Part shown: in pieces, positions 7,643 to 15,085 of the stretch
Layout of the letters: the number at the start of each line of letters is the position of its first letter
Numbering within the stretch: position 1 is the first letter of the stretch
Assembly: GCA_938008555.1 (NCBI GenBank)
Contig: CALLKE010000109.1
Coordinates: 1 to 30,657 of the forward strand
Source: an uncultured Pedobacter sp.
GTDB taxonomy: Bacteria > Bacteroidota > Bacteroidia > Sphingobacteriales > Sphingobacteriaceae
Reading direction: 5' to 3'
Length of the DNA: 30,657 bases
Program-made: the position numbers and the translations under genes
The notes under the pieces: model-generated
The model's database searches: none
What the model was told of the DNA's origin: nothing
What the model saw: the letters and a program-made list of their open reading frames with translations, nothing else

Positions 7643-8139
7643 TTTTTAATCCCAATATAAATATCGAGTGTCACGTTGTTATGATCGCTACTGCGTTCAT
7701 CATAAACTTCAAAGTCTGCAATATAAGCTCTTTCGCCACCTAAATCAGACGCATTCATTTTCCATATGTTTTGCCACATATCGATGCACACGGTGGGCAT
7801 TGGTCCCGGGTGATTCGTGAATTTCGCATAATTTTGGGCAGGTATTGTAAGCGTCTCAAATTCTTTATCTATGTCTTCAAAGGAAGTCACCTCTTCACCG
7901 ATAAAATACGTGTAATCACCGTTCACATCGCTTTCGTAATTGGTATAAACGCAGAAGGTTGTTCCAGGATTTTGTCGAGCTTTGATCTTTTTGGCCAATC
8001 CATTATGAAAATATTTCTGAACGGTAGCTGCAATTTTATTAGTCGAAGGATCTCTTTCAAAAATTTGAGCATTATTGGTTCTTGTGGTTATGCCGACTAA
8101 TTTTAGTTCTGTTAATATTGACATTGTTTTTTGTGTCAT
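7639..8139 (-). CDS. GyrI-like small-molecule-binding (effector-binding) domain protein
   Basis: The 166-residue protein matches the AraC-effector/GyrI-like ligand-binding fold: LVGITTRTNN at the start, ATVQKYFHNGL, TTFCVYTNYESD, DYTYFIGEEV and a C-terminal DFEVYDERSSD...LDIYIGIKK. There is no DNA-binding domain. Stand-alone GyrI domains bind or sequester planar drugs or act as co-sensors. It is the first gene of the minus-strand operon, with a good AAGGAG site 7 bases before the chosen ATG. An internal ATG (MSILTEL, five codons in) is a possible alternative. A sensor or drug-binding role for the operon is inference. Confidence 0.75.
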   Translation of the reverse strand: MTQKTMSILTELKLVGITTRTNNAQIFERDPSTNKIAATVQKYFHNGLAKKIKARQNPGTTFCVYTNYESDVNGDYTYFIGEEVTSFEDIDKEFETLTIPAQNYAKFTNHPGPMPTVCIDMWQNIWKMNASDLGGERAYIADFEVYDERSSDHNNVTLDIYIGIKK

Positions 8140-8374
8140 TCATTTACTCCTTAATATTTGATCAAATCAGATAGTTTGAACTGCCGAGGATTCCTTGCTA
8201 GTTATTTCCAAAATGGAAGTAACTGACCAAACTTAAGTCACCCCGAGATTTCCGAATAACTGCCTTTTTATTGCATGTCTCATCACTCATCCTCACTCTT
8301 TTCATCACCTAAGAAGCCACCCACCTGGGCGTCCCACAGAGTTCTGTATAATCCATTTACCTCTTTTAAAATAT
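8140..8374. other. Divergent intergenic region between the two modification operons
   Basis: No coding feature is recognised here. It must hold the promoter of the minus-strand operon, whose AAGGAG site is at about 8147-8152, and perhaps that of the plus-strand operon. I could not assign -35/-10 boxes or an operator confidently. Confidence 0.4.
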
Positions 8375-8503
8375 ATGTGGGGATTCGGGAAAAGAGTTGC
8401 TTCTGACATTAAAACTTTAAAAGAACGCTATCCACACACGGTGTTTAAAGAGATCAGCTGTGATGATGACTTAAAGAGATTAAAGAATGAATTTGGTTGG
8501 TAA
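8375..8503 (+). pseudogene. Short remnant frame, C-terminus of an unidentified protein
   Basis: A 42-residue frame from ATG 8375 to TAA 8503 encodes MWGFGKRVASDIKTLKERYP and ends LKNEFGW, three bases before the next start. Its composition and position just before an operon of overlapping genes suggest the 3' end of a former first gene whose 5' part is lost. No family is assigned, and it could be expressed as a small protein. Confidence 0.35.
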
Positions 8504-8506
8504 GTT

Positions 8507-9028
8507 ATGAACAAAATAATCCTCTACATTGCAACTTCACTTGATGGCTTTATCGCTGATAAAAACGGCAAAGTTGATTGGCTGCCGCATCCAAAAGATG
8601 ATGCTGAACTAGAAGCTGTTGGCTACAAAGACCTAATGGAACGCATCGATACAATTCTAATGGGAAGCCGAAGCTATAAGCAAATTTTAGATTTTGGTGA
8701 TTGGGGATGGCCGGATAAACAAGCTTATGTTTTCACCTCCAAACAACTTGAAATCGATAAACCCTACATAAGCATTACGCACGACAGCCCGATCGATTTT
8801 ATGGCAAAGTTGAAATCAGATAAAGATATCTGGCTCCTCGTCAGTGCTCAGCTCGCCCAAAGTTTTGCACATGAAAATTTAATTGATGAAGTCATTCTCA
8901 CAGTTGTCCCTCAAACTTTAGGAGCAGGTATACCACTTGGTTTAACTTTTGAAAATTTTGATTTCAGGTGCGAAAAAGCTCTGATGGATGGCATGGTTCA
9001 AAAAGTTTATTTGAGGAACAAGACATGA
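8507..9028 (+). CDS. Dihydrofolate-reductase-like / RibD C-terminal domain family reductase
   Basis: This 173-residue protein has the DHFR-like fold of the RibD_C family: IILYIATSLDGFIADKNGKV at the start, DTILMGSRSYKQI (NADPH-binding region), QAYVFTSKQL, and LIDEVILTVVPQTLGAGIPL. The usual glycine-rich GGGxL segment is VSAQLA here, a noticeable departure that could weaken NADPH binding. Members act as reductases of uncertain substrate, and some are linked to antifolate or lactone resistance. It opens the plus-strand operon, and its stop overlaps the next start by four bases (ATGA). Confidence 0.85.
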   Translation: MNKIILYIATSLDGFIADKNGKVDWLPHPKDDAELEAVGYKDLMERIDTILMGSRSYKQILDFGDWGWPDKQAYVFTSKQLEIDKPYISITHDSPIDFMAKLKSDKDIWLLVSAQLAQSFAHENLIDEVILTVVPQTLGAGIPLGLTFENFDFRCEKALMDGMVQKVYLRNKT

Positions 9029-9570
9029 ACATTGAATTTGAAAAAGCTTCGATATCGCACATTGATACCATCTTTAATTGGCTCTCTGAGCCCCATATGA
9101 TGGAATTCTGGGATAATAGCGAGGAGCACAAAAATGATATTCTTAATTTTATACACAACAAACCACAAACTTATTTTGCAGGAACGACGAAGTACTGGAT
9201 CGGTTTTATCGATACCCAGCCGTATGCTTTTGTTTTGTCCGATATTCTCAAAAAAGATCAAACAGACCTTTCAGAAACGCATCTTGTAAATATGTCTGAA
9301 ACGGGACATACAATAGCTCTCGATTTTGCCATAGGAAATAAAGAGTATTTAGGACGCGGACTGGCTGGGCCAACACTGTCAGCGTTCATGCTTTTTTATA
9401 AAAGAGCAATAGATCCGAAAACCGATACATTTTTTATTGATCCAGACGAAAACAACCCAAGAGCGATACGCGTTTATAATAAAGCCGGTTTTATTAAAGT
9501 GGGCGAATATCAAGCAACGCAAGGAGCATTCATCGGACATAACAGCGATTTAATGGTAAAAAAACTATGA
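9025..9570 (+). CDS. GNAT acetyltransferase, aminoglycoside 6'-N-acetyltransferase-like
   Basis: Translation from ATG 9025, coupled to the upstream stop, gives 181 residues. The frame is open further upstream, but the overlap decides the start. The motifs fit the AAC(6')/siderophore-acetylase branch of GNAT: FNWLSEPHMMEFW near the N-terminus, YLGRGLAGPTLSAFM as the acetyl-CoA loop, and FFIDPDENNPRAIRVYNKAG near the C-terminus. The family includes enzymes that inactivate amikacin-type aminoglycosides, but substrate cannot be read from these motifs. Its stop overlaps the FosA-like gene by four bases. Confidence 0.82.
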   Translation: MNIEFEKASISHIDTIFNWLSEPHMMEFWDNSEEHKNDILNFIHNKPQTYFAGTTKYWIGFIDTQPYAFVLSDILKKDQTDLSETHLVNMSETGHTIALDFAIGNKEYLGRGLAGPTLSAFMLFYKRAIDPKTDTFFIDPDENNPRAIRVYNKAGFIKVGEYQATQGAFIGHNSDLMVKKL

Positions 9571-9980
9571 GCATCACAAATATTAACCACATCACCTTAA
9601 CAGTCACTGACATCCATCGATCATTTGAGTTTTACAAAGACATTTTAGGGTTTAAGCCATTAGTCAAATGGGATAAAGGAGCGTATTTCCTAATAGGAGA
9701 TTTTTGGTTCTGCCTCAACGTTGATTTAGCAAGGGAACCTCAGCCTTGTTATACCCCTTATGCATTTAGTGTAAGCGGTGAAGACTTTGAACTGATGGCT
9801 GATAAAATTGCAAGCTCTGGAGCTCACATTTTTAAAGAGAACACATCTCCTGGCAACTCACTCTATTTTCTTGATCCAGATGGACATAAATTAGAAATTC
9901 ATGTTGGTAACAGCCAAACCAGAATCGCAGCAAAAAAAGCTAATCCTGGTAATTGGAAGAATGTGAAGTGGTTCGTATGA
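9567..9980 (+). CDS. FosA-like VOC protein (fosfomycin glutathione transferase homologue) lacking one metal ligand
   Basis: The 137-residue sequence aligns almost end to end with FosA: INHITLTVTD (metal ligand His8, equivalent to FosA His7), WDKGAYFLIGDFWFCL, a potassium-loop-like KENTSPGNS (90-98), YFLDPDGHKLEIHVG with Glu110, and Arg119. FosA normally reads YTHYAF at its second metal ligand, His64; here it is YTPYAF, with proline at that position (CCT). If the base is right, the Mn(II) site has only two of three protein ligands, and fosfomycin-glutathione transfer may be lost or changed. The gene is coupled to both neighbours by four-base overlaps. Confidence 0.85.
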   Translation: MSITNINHITLTVTDIHRSFEFYKDILGFKPLVKWDKGAYFLIGDFWFCLNVDLAREPQPCYTPYAFSVSGEDFELMADKIASSGAHIFKENTSPGNSLYFLDPDGHKLEIHVGNSQTRIAAKKANPGNWKNVKWFV

Positions 9981-10978
9981 ACACAGAGCACCTAAATTTA
10001 CTATGTGAGCAAATGGGTCTTGGCTCTTCATGCAATCCTGTAACAAGGATCTATGGCGGCTTGCTTCATACCATGTGGCGCCTTGATACAGATAAAGGCT
10101 CTTACGCAATCAAGCAGCTATCAAAAGATATTGATCTGCAAAATGCGCAAATCATTAGAAATTATGAATTGAGTGAAAGAATTGCCTCACGCTTTGTAGC
10201 GCAAGGTATTCCAGGCGTCTGTGCTATCACACAATCTGGCAAACATCTCTTCATGATAGATGGATCTGGTTTTCTAGTGTACCCCTGGGTTAACGCAAAA
10301 GCGCTAGACGGGCACGCTGTTTCAGAACATCACGCCCTAAAAATAGCCACTATCCTTTCCAAAATGCACTGTCTTAACCTGGATGAACCTGAAATCACCA
10401 AGCCAGAATTTTATACTCATACAGACCAAAAGATTCTTGAGTTGCTTGATAAGGCTGAAAATTTTAATTGCCCTTTTGCCACTGATTTGCGGAAAAATCA
10501 GAAAAACATATTGGCAGCTAACGAATCATATCAAAAGGCAATATCGATTTTAAAAACACATAATATTGTCAGTCATGGCGATTTGGACCAGAAAAATGTT
10601 TTATGGGACAGTAGCAATAATCCAATCCTCATCGACTGGGAATCTGCCTGCAAAATCAATCCCACTCATGACATTATCAACACAGCGTTTTATTGGAGCG
10701 GAATTACTAGCAATTTTGACACGGCCCTCTTTTTTAAAATGATTGATGCCTACCAAAAAGCTGGTGGCATTATTAATAAGAAGCATGTTGTCGCAGCGAT
10801 TGATGGCACCTTTAGTTGGATTGGCTGGTTAGTTTATAACATTGAACGCTCCTGTGTATCTGATGATTCTGATCATAAAGCTATAGGCATTGAACAAGTG
10901 AATCAGACTTTAGCCACGATTCTACGGTTGCAAACGGTCATGCCCGAAGTCATAAAAATTATCAAAGGTAAATCATGA
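9977..10978 (+). CDS. Aminoglycoside-phosphotransferase (APH/choline kinase) family kinase
   Basis: ATG 9977, overlapping the FosA-like stop, gives 333 residues. The sequence shows an ATP-binding lysine in YAIKQL (about 43-48), a hinge YPWVNAKALDG, the catalytic loop SHGDLDQKNVLW (199-210) and the magnesium-binding LIDWESA (218-224), all in the expected order and spacing. The catalytic Asp and Asn are present, so the kinase should be active. The phosphate acceptor is unknown; relatives phosphorylate aminoglycosides, macrolides, homoserine or sugars. It is followed by a GNAT with a four-base overlap. Confidence 0.85.
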   Translation: MNTEHLNLLCEQMGLGSSCNPVTRIYGGLLHTMWRLDTDKGSYAIKQLSKDIDLQNAQIIRNYELSERIASRFVAQGIPGVCAITQSGKHLFMIDGSGFLVYPWVNAKALDGHAVSEHHALKIATILSKMHCLNLDEPEITKPEFYTHTDQKILELLDKAENFNCPFATDLRKNQKNILAANESYQKAISILKTHNIVSHGDLDQKNVLWDSSNNPILIDWESACKINPTHDIINTAFYWSGITSNFDTALFFKMIDAYQKAGGIINKKHVVAAIDGTFSWIGWLVYNIERSCVSDDSDHKAIGIEQVNQTLATILRLQTVMPEVIKIIKGKS

Positions 10979-11445
10979 TCAAAATCGACCTTCTCAAAAA
11001 CCATCCCCACGCTATACCAGCGCTTGCAAACATTTGGCATGAAGTTTTGGGTAAAATTTGGATGCCGAATTTGACTATACAATATATACAAAAGCAATTA
11101 GTAGGAAGCTGGACAAATGAGGATAAATTGCCATTAGCCTATGTAGCTTTAATCGAAGATAAAATCGTCGGAGCAGCTTCGTTACAAGTAGAATGCGATC
11201 TAGGCTCTGATCTTACTCCATGGCTCGGCTCATTGGTGATTGATCCAATATATCAAAAACAAGGAATCGGCAAAATGCTGGTTGATACCACAAAAAACAA
11301 AGCCATTGAGTTGGGCTTTCGCAAATTGTATCTTTTTGCATTTGATCCTACCATACCAGAGTATTACGAGCGCCTTGGATGGCAGAAAATCGGTATGGAT
11401 GAATTTAAATCCCATCCTGTAACAGTGATGGCGGTGGGATTATGA
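10975..11445 (+). CDS. GNAT family N-acetyltransferase
   Basis: The 156-residue single-domain GNAT includes LAYVALIEDKIVGAASLQVE (beta strands around the acceptor site), LGSLVIDPIYQKQGIGKMLV (motif A with Q-x-x-G-I-G) and YLFAFDPTIPEYYERLGWQK (motif B). All acetyl-CoA-contacting elements look intact. It sits between two APH kinases with ATGA overlaps on both sides. The acceptor substrate is unknown. Confidence 0.85.
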   Translation: MIKIDLLKNHPHAIPALANIWHEVLGKIWMPNLTIQYIQKQLVGSWTNEDKLPLAYVALIEDKIVGAASLQVECDLGSDLTPWLGSLVIDPIYQKQGIGKMLVDTTKNKAIELGFRKLYLFAFDPTIPEYYERLGWQKIGMDEFKSHPVTVMAVGL

Positions 11446-12356
11446 ATGATCAACCAATTATCCCAACTCTTGAGCTTGCCCATAAAGCCATCGCCGAGCA
11501 ATTCCCTGAATATGCAGATTTGGCTGTAACTGAGGTTGAAAAGCAAGGGCATGATAATCGCACCTACAGGCTTGGAAATGATATGCTCATTCGTATGCCC
11601 ATTGCTGAAAGCTATGCGTTAAAAGTCCCAAAAGAGCAAGAACTACTGCCACAATTAGCCAAACACTTGAGTCTTAGCATCCCAGCTCCGATTAAGATGG
11701 GGCAGCCATCAAAGGATTACCCTTATCCATTCTCCATTTACAAATGGCTCCCAGGAAGAAGCATCAATCTTCTTGTTTTGGATGATGATGTACGGCAGCA
11801 GCTTGCTTTTGATCTGGCTAAGTTTTTAAAAGAGCTGCAGACGATCACCGATGTTCCTGGACCAATGCCTGGTCAGCATAATTGGTGGCGTGGCGATCAT
11901 GTCAGTGTTTACGATAAAGGTGCCCGAGAACAAATAGCAAAGCTAGCTCACATTATAGACAGCAATAAAGCATTGGATTTATGGGAGCAAGCTTGTGCCA
12001 CCAAATGGAACAAACCGCCCCTATGGATTCATGGCGATTTCGCTATTGGCAATATGCTGATGGATAGCGGCAAACTCTCGTCCATCATTGATTTTGGTGG
12101 TGTTGCTGTCGGTGATCCCGCCTGTGACCTTGTCATTGCTTGGACTTATTTATCGGGCCAGTCACGTGAGATATTTGTGCATGAAATGGCTTTAGATACA
12201 AATACCTGGCTTCGCGCACGCGCCTGGGCGCTTTGGAAAGCAACTTTTGAACTCTGCCAAATCGAGAATAAAAATAGCCCTGAGGCTAAGATGCAGAAAA
12301 GAATTATTGAGAAGAGCATGAATACCCAAGAAAAAATCAGAAAAATAATGAGTTAA
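11442..12356 (+). CDS. Aminoglycoside-phosphotransferase family kinase, last gene of the plus-strand operon
   Basis: This 304-residue protein resembles the APH subgroup that begins with a GHDNRTYRLG loop (36-45). It has LIRMPIAESYALKVPKEQ, the hinge IYKWLPGRS (99-107), the catalytic WIHGDFAIGNML (195-206) and the metal-binding IDFGGVAVGDPACDL (216-230). All catalytic residues are present. It differs clearly from the other three APH domains in the window, so the kinases were not made by recent local duplication. Its substrate is unknown. It is coupled to the upstream GNAT by an ATGA overlap. Confidence 0.85.
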   Translation: MNDQPIIPTLELAHKAIAEQFPEYADLAVTEVEKQGHDNRTYRLGNDMLIRMPIAESYALKVPKEQELLPQLAKHLSLSIPAPIKMGQPSKDYPYPFSIYKWLPGRSINLLVLDDDVRQQLAFDLAKFLKELQTITDVPGPMPGQHNWWRGDHVSVYDKGAREQIAKLAHIIDSNKALDLWEQACATKWNKPPLWIHGDFAIGNMLMDSGKLSSIIDFGGVAVGDPACDLVIAWTYLSGQSREIFVHEMALDTNTWLRARAWALWKATFELCQIENKNSPEAKMQKRIIEKSMNTQEKIRKIMS

Positions 12357-12379
12357 TATTAAGGTATCTGTTAATAGTT

Positions 12380-13430
12380 ACAAATCATGAAAAAATGTTG
12401 ATATATTGCTATCATTGCACTCTAGTAATAATGATGTTCAAAAACAGCTCGATATTATTTTCGCAGATTTAAATGAGGACCCCAAAAAGATTATCATTAT
12501 GATCAAAAAAGAAATTTTAAAAGATCAAGACTTTGATTTATTTCAAGAAAGACTTGAACATATAGCGAACGAGAAAAATATTTTTAGGGTGAAACTTGGT
12601 CTTAAGTCCATTGCAGATTATAAAAATGATGTTGATCTCTTTATTCGCGCCTGTTCATTTAAAGGTGAGGCTTGTGCGCATAATCACCTAGATATCGCCA
12701 AAAGACTCATCAAACACTAGCAGCAGAAGCGTTGAAATGGCTGGATACCATGGAAATACCAAGCAATCACTCCTAGCAACAAAATAGAAAAGAGCTAAAA
12801 ATACAAGCCTTAGAATTAGATGGGAATTATCAGCAGACTCAAAAAGAGCGGCTCTCGTGGTTTACTGAAACTTTAAGTCCAAAATTGTATGGAGATATCC
12901 TAAAAACATCTAAGCAAAATCTTAAAGAAGCATTTCAATCAGATGCTATTAAGAAAGCGTTTCAATTTTCAGAGCCTCATACTACTCTTCATTTTTTTGT
13001 TCAGATATAGGAGTTTGATGACGTTGCAAGATTTGTACGCGTAAGATTTAATGAATTAAACGGGAGGCAGTATTATACCTTAAGGCATGCTGCAGATTTA
13101 TTGCAAAATACCGACCCTATTGCTGTTACGCTTCTTTATAGGAAAATGATAGAGCCAGTTTTAGAAGAAACAAAATCTAAATATTATAATTATGCAGCCA
13201 AAGACCTCGTAACATGTGATGTCTTGGATGCTACGATAACGGGCTGGAAAGAGTTGCAAAGACATAATGAATATTTTAAAGAGATTGAAATGAAGCGTAA
13301 AAGAAAAATAAGCTTTTGGTCTGAATATAAATCCGCTTTGCAAACGCAAACTGCCAAAGAGGCTAAAATGGCTGCTCGTACCAAAAAAGTTGATGACATT
13401 GATGAAAGCAAAATGTCTAGTGAATTGCGT
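12380..13430 (+). pseudogene. DUF6880-type protein, degraded
   Basis: Several frames in order give one protein: VQKQLDIIFADLNEDP and NHLDIAKRLIKH (about 12430-12720), WFTETLSPKLYGDILKTSKQ (about 12860-12920), then the conserved C-terminal block YYTLRHAADLLQNTDPIAVT (about 13070-13130), LLYRKMIEPVLEETKSKYYN and RKRKISFWSEYKSAL. This block and order match my recollection of the DUF6880 family, whose function is not established. At least two stops or frameshifts interrupt it and there is no start codon, so it is a pseudogene. It ends near the TPP riboswitch, so transcripts from here would read into it. Confidence 0.65.
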
Positions 13431-13491
13431 ATATTAATTTTTGGTTTAATGGATTGTATTTTCCTAGTATGTATAGACTCAAGAGCTTTTA

Positions 13492-13580
13492 TTCACCAGG
13501 GGTGCTGGATGAACTGTGTTTGTTCGGCTGAGAAATACCCTTAAAACCTGCTCTGGTTAATGCCTGCGGAGGGAGGTGAA
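13492..13580 (+). promoter_or_regulatory. TPP riboswitch (thi-box aptamer)
   Basis: The conserved cores are all present: GGGGTGCTGG at 13499-13508, GGCTGAGAAATACCC at 13526-13540 (the CTGAGA pyrimidine-sensing motif), ACCTG with a short hairpin CTGGTTAATGCC, and GCGGAGGG at 13566-13573. P1 closes as TTCACC (13492-13497) with GGTGAA (13575-13580). The element lies about 90 bases upstream of thiE, so binding of thiamine diphosphate should repress the salvage operon. Downstream, CTCCTCGGGCGC followed by TTTTTT at 13606-13611 could be part of a terminator-type expression platform. Confidence 0.95.
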
Positions 13581-13670
13581 GCATGTGTAAATCTCCTCGG
13601 GCGCGTTTTTTCTCGTCGATTTCCTTAATGCTTTTATATCTTCCTACGTTTGAAAAATATGAGGAAGATT

Positions 13671-14303
13671 ATGAAAGAAAGATTTCATCTTTTAACACTA
13701 GTAACAAATAAAGGTAATGCTCCTACAGAGCCTTATCTTCAGTTTATTAAAGCGTGCGTCAAGGCTGGCGTCACTTGTGTGCAGCTTAGAGAAAAATCCT
13801 TATCTCATAAAGAGTTATTTCAGTTTGGCTTCTCCTTAAAATGCCTCCTAGATAAGAGCGAAATTCCTTTAATAATCAATGATGATGTTGATCTTTGCAT
13901 AAAGCTTGATGCTTCAGGCGTTCACTTAGGCCAATCAGATACCGAAATCAGAAAAGCAAGATCCATCTTGGGCTTAAATAAAATCATAGGCTTGAGCGTT
14001 AATACGATTCAGCAGGTTCAAAACTCAAACAAGCAGCCTATAGATTATATAGGCGTTGGTGCAATTTTTCCTACCAATAATAAACCTGACATTGAAACGA
14101 TCTGGGGATTAGATGGCCTAAAAAAAACTTCTCTTATTGCATCGCACCCTATTATGACAATAGGCGGGATAGATGAAAACAATGCATTATCTGTCATAAA
14201 TGGAGGTGCAAGTGGGATTGCAGCTATTGGCGCATTTCATAATGCAAAAGATCCATTTCTTGCAACACAAAATTTGATCAAAATTATCAAGGAGGCAAAA
14301 TAA
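13671..14303 (+). CDS. thiE: Thiamine-phosphate synthase
   Basis: ThiE joins HMP-diphosphate to thiazole phosphate to give thiamine monophosphate. The 210-residue TIM-barrel protein has CVQLREKSLSHKEL, the diphosphate/Mg-binding IINDDVDL, GVHLGQSD, IGLSVNT, IGVGAIFPT and the phosphate-binding MTIGGIDENN...GIAAIGAF, all as expected. The start at 13671 is preferred because GAGGA lies 5 bases upstream; in-frame starts upstream (13650, 13659) have no such site. It is the first gene after the TPP riboswitch, and its stop shares one base with the thiM start. It appears intact. Confidence 0.95.
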   Translation: MKERFHLLTLVTNKGNAPTEPYLQFIKACVKAGVTCVQLREKSLSHKELFQFGFSLKCLLDKSEIPLIINDDVDLCIKLDASGVHLGQSDTEIRKARSILGLNKIIGLSVNTIQQVQNSNKQPIDYIGVGAIFPTNNKPDIETIWGLDGLKKTSLIASHPIMTIGGIDENNALSVINGGASGIAAIGAFHNAKDPFLATQNLIKIIKEAK

Positions 14304-15085
14304 TGATAAATAAAATAGAAAAAGCCCTAGCTAACCTAAGGAAGAAAAAACCACTAATTTTATGTCTTACAAACTTTGTAACTCAGGATTTTGTTGTAAA
14401 TAGCCTACTTTCACTCGGAGCGGTACCTATTATGAGTATATGTGAGGATGAAATTGAAGAATTAATGAGAATTGCCTCTAGCGTGTATATCAACATAGGA
14501 ACGCTTGATAATAATTTTATCAGTTTAGCTAAACAAGCGATACAATTTGCTAAAAAAAACAATAAACCTATTGTCTTTGATCCGGTTGGCGCTGGAGCTA
14601 CCAACATTAGAACCCAAACCGCCCAATATATATTGCCTTTTTCAAGCATCATCAGAGGAAATGCAAGTGAAATAATGGCCTTAGGAGACAGAGCTTTTAC
14701 GACTCATGGTGTTGAAGCTACTCATACAACTGATGATGCAAAAGAAATTGCAAAACTCTTGGCCTCAGAGAATAACATGAGCGTTATTGTTAGCGGCCCA
14801 GTTGATTTTATAACAAATGGAAACAAGTTAGCACAGGTTGCATTTGGATCTCCATTAATGCAACTAGTTACAGGAATGGGCTGCTCCATGACAGCCGTAA
14901 TTGCTGCTTTTAAGGCAATAATACAAGACCCTTTTGAAGCGGGTAGCATGGCTGCGTATTACTTTGCTCTTTGTGGGGAAGCTGCATCGAAAAATCATAA
15001 ATCTCCAGGAACATTTAAAATAGCGTTTCTGGATCAATTGCATATCCCAGATTTTGCGTTTATGAGAGAAATATATGATCAATGA
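14303..15085 (+). CDS. thiM: Hydroxyethylthiazole kinase
   Basis: ThiM phosphorylates salvaged 4-methyl-5-(2-hydroxyethyl)thiazole for use by ThiE. The 260-residue ribokinase-fold protein contains CLTNFVTQDFVVNSLLSLGA, VFDPVGAGATNIRT, RGNASEIMAL and the phosphate-anion-hole segment LVTGMGCSMTAVIAAF with the conserved cysteine. There is no de novo thiazole gene nearby, consistent with a salvage-only pathway. The gene overlaps thiL by 11 bases. A degraded paralogue lies at about 25.96-26.16 kb. Confidence 0.95.
   Translation: MINKIEKALANLRKKKPLILCLTNFVTQDFVVNSLLSLGAVPIMSICEDEIEELMRIASSVYINIGTLDNNFISLAKQAIQFAKKNNKPIVFDPVGAGATNIRTQTAQYILPFSSIIRGNASEIMALGDRAFTTHGVEATHTTDDAKEIAKLLASENNMSVIVSGPVDFITNGNKLAQVAFGSPLMQLVTGMGCSMTAVIAAFKAIIQDPFEAGSMAAYYFALCGEAASKNHKSPGTFKIAFLDQLHIPDFAFMREIYDQ

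Noticed and set aside
10975..12356. Local tandem duplication as the origin of the repeated APH and GNAT genes
   Set aside because: The APH and GNAT domains across the island differ strongly in their motifs and lengths, so they come from different subfamilies.
13101..13544. Open frame that could be called an independent 147-residue gene
   Set aside because: Its first 100 residues are the C-terminal block of the DUF6880 relic and its end runs into the TPP aptamer, so it is part of the pseudogene.
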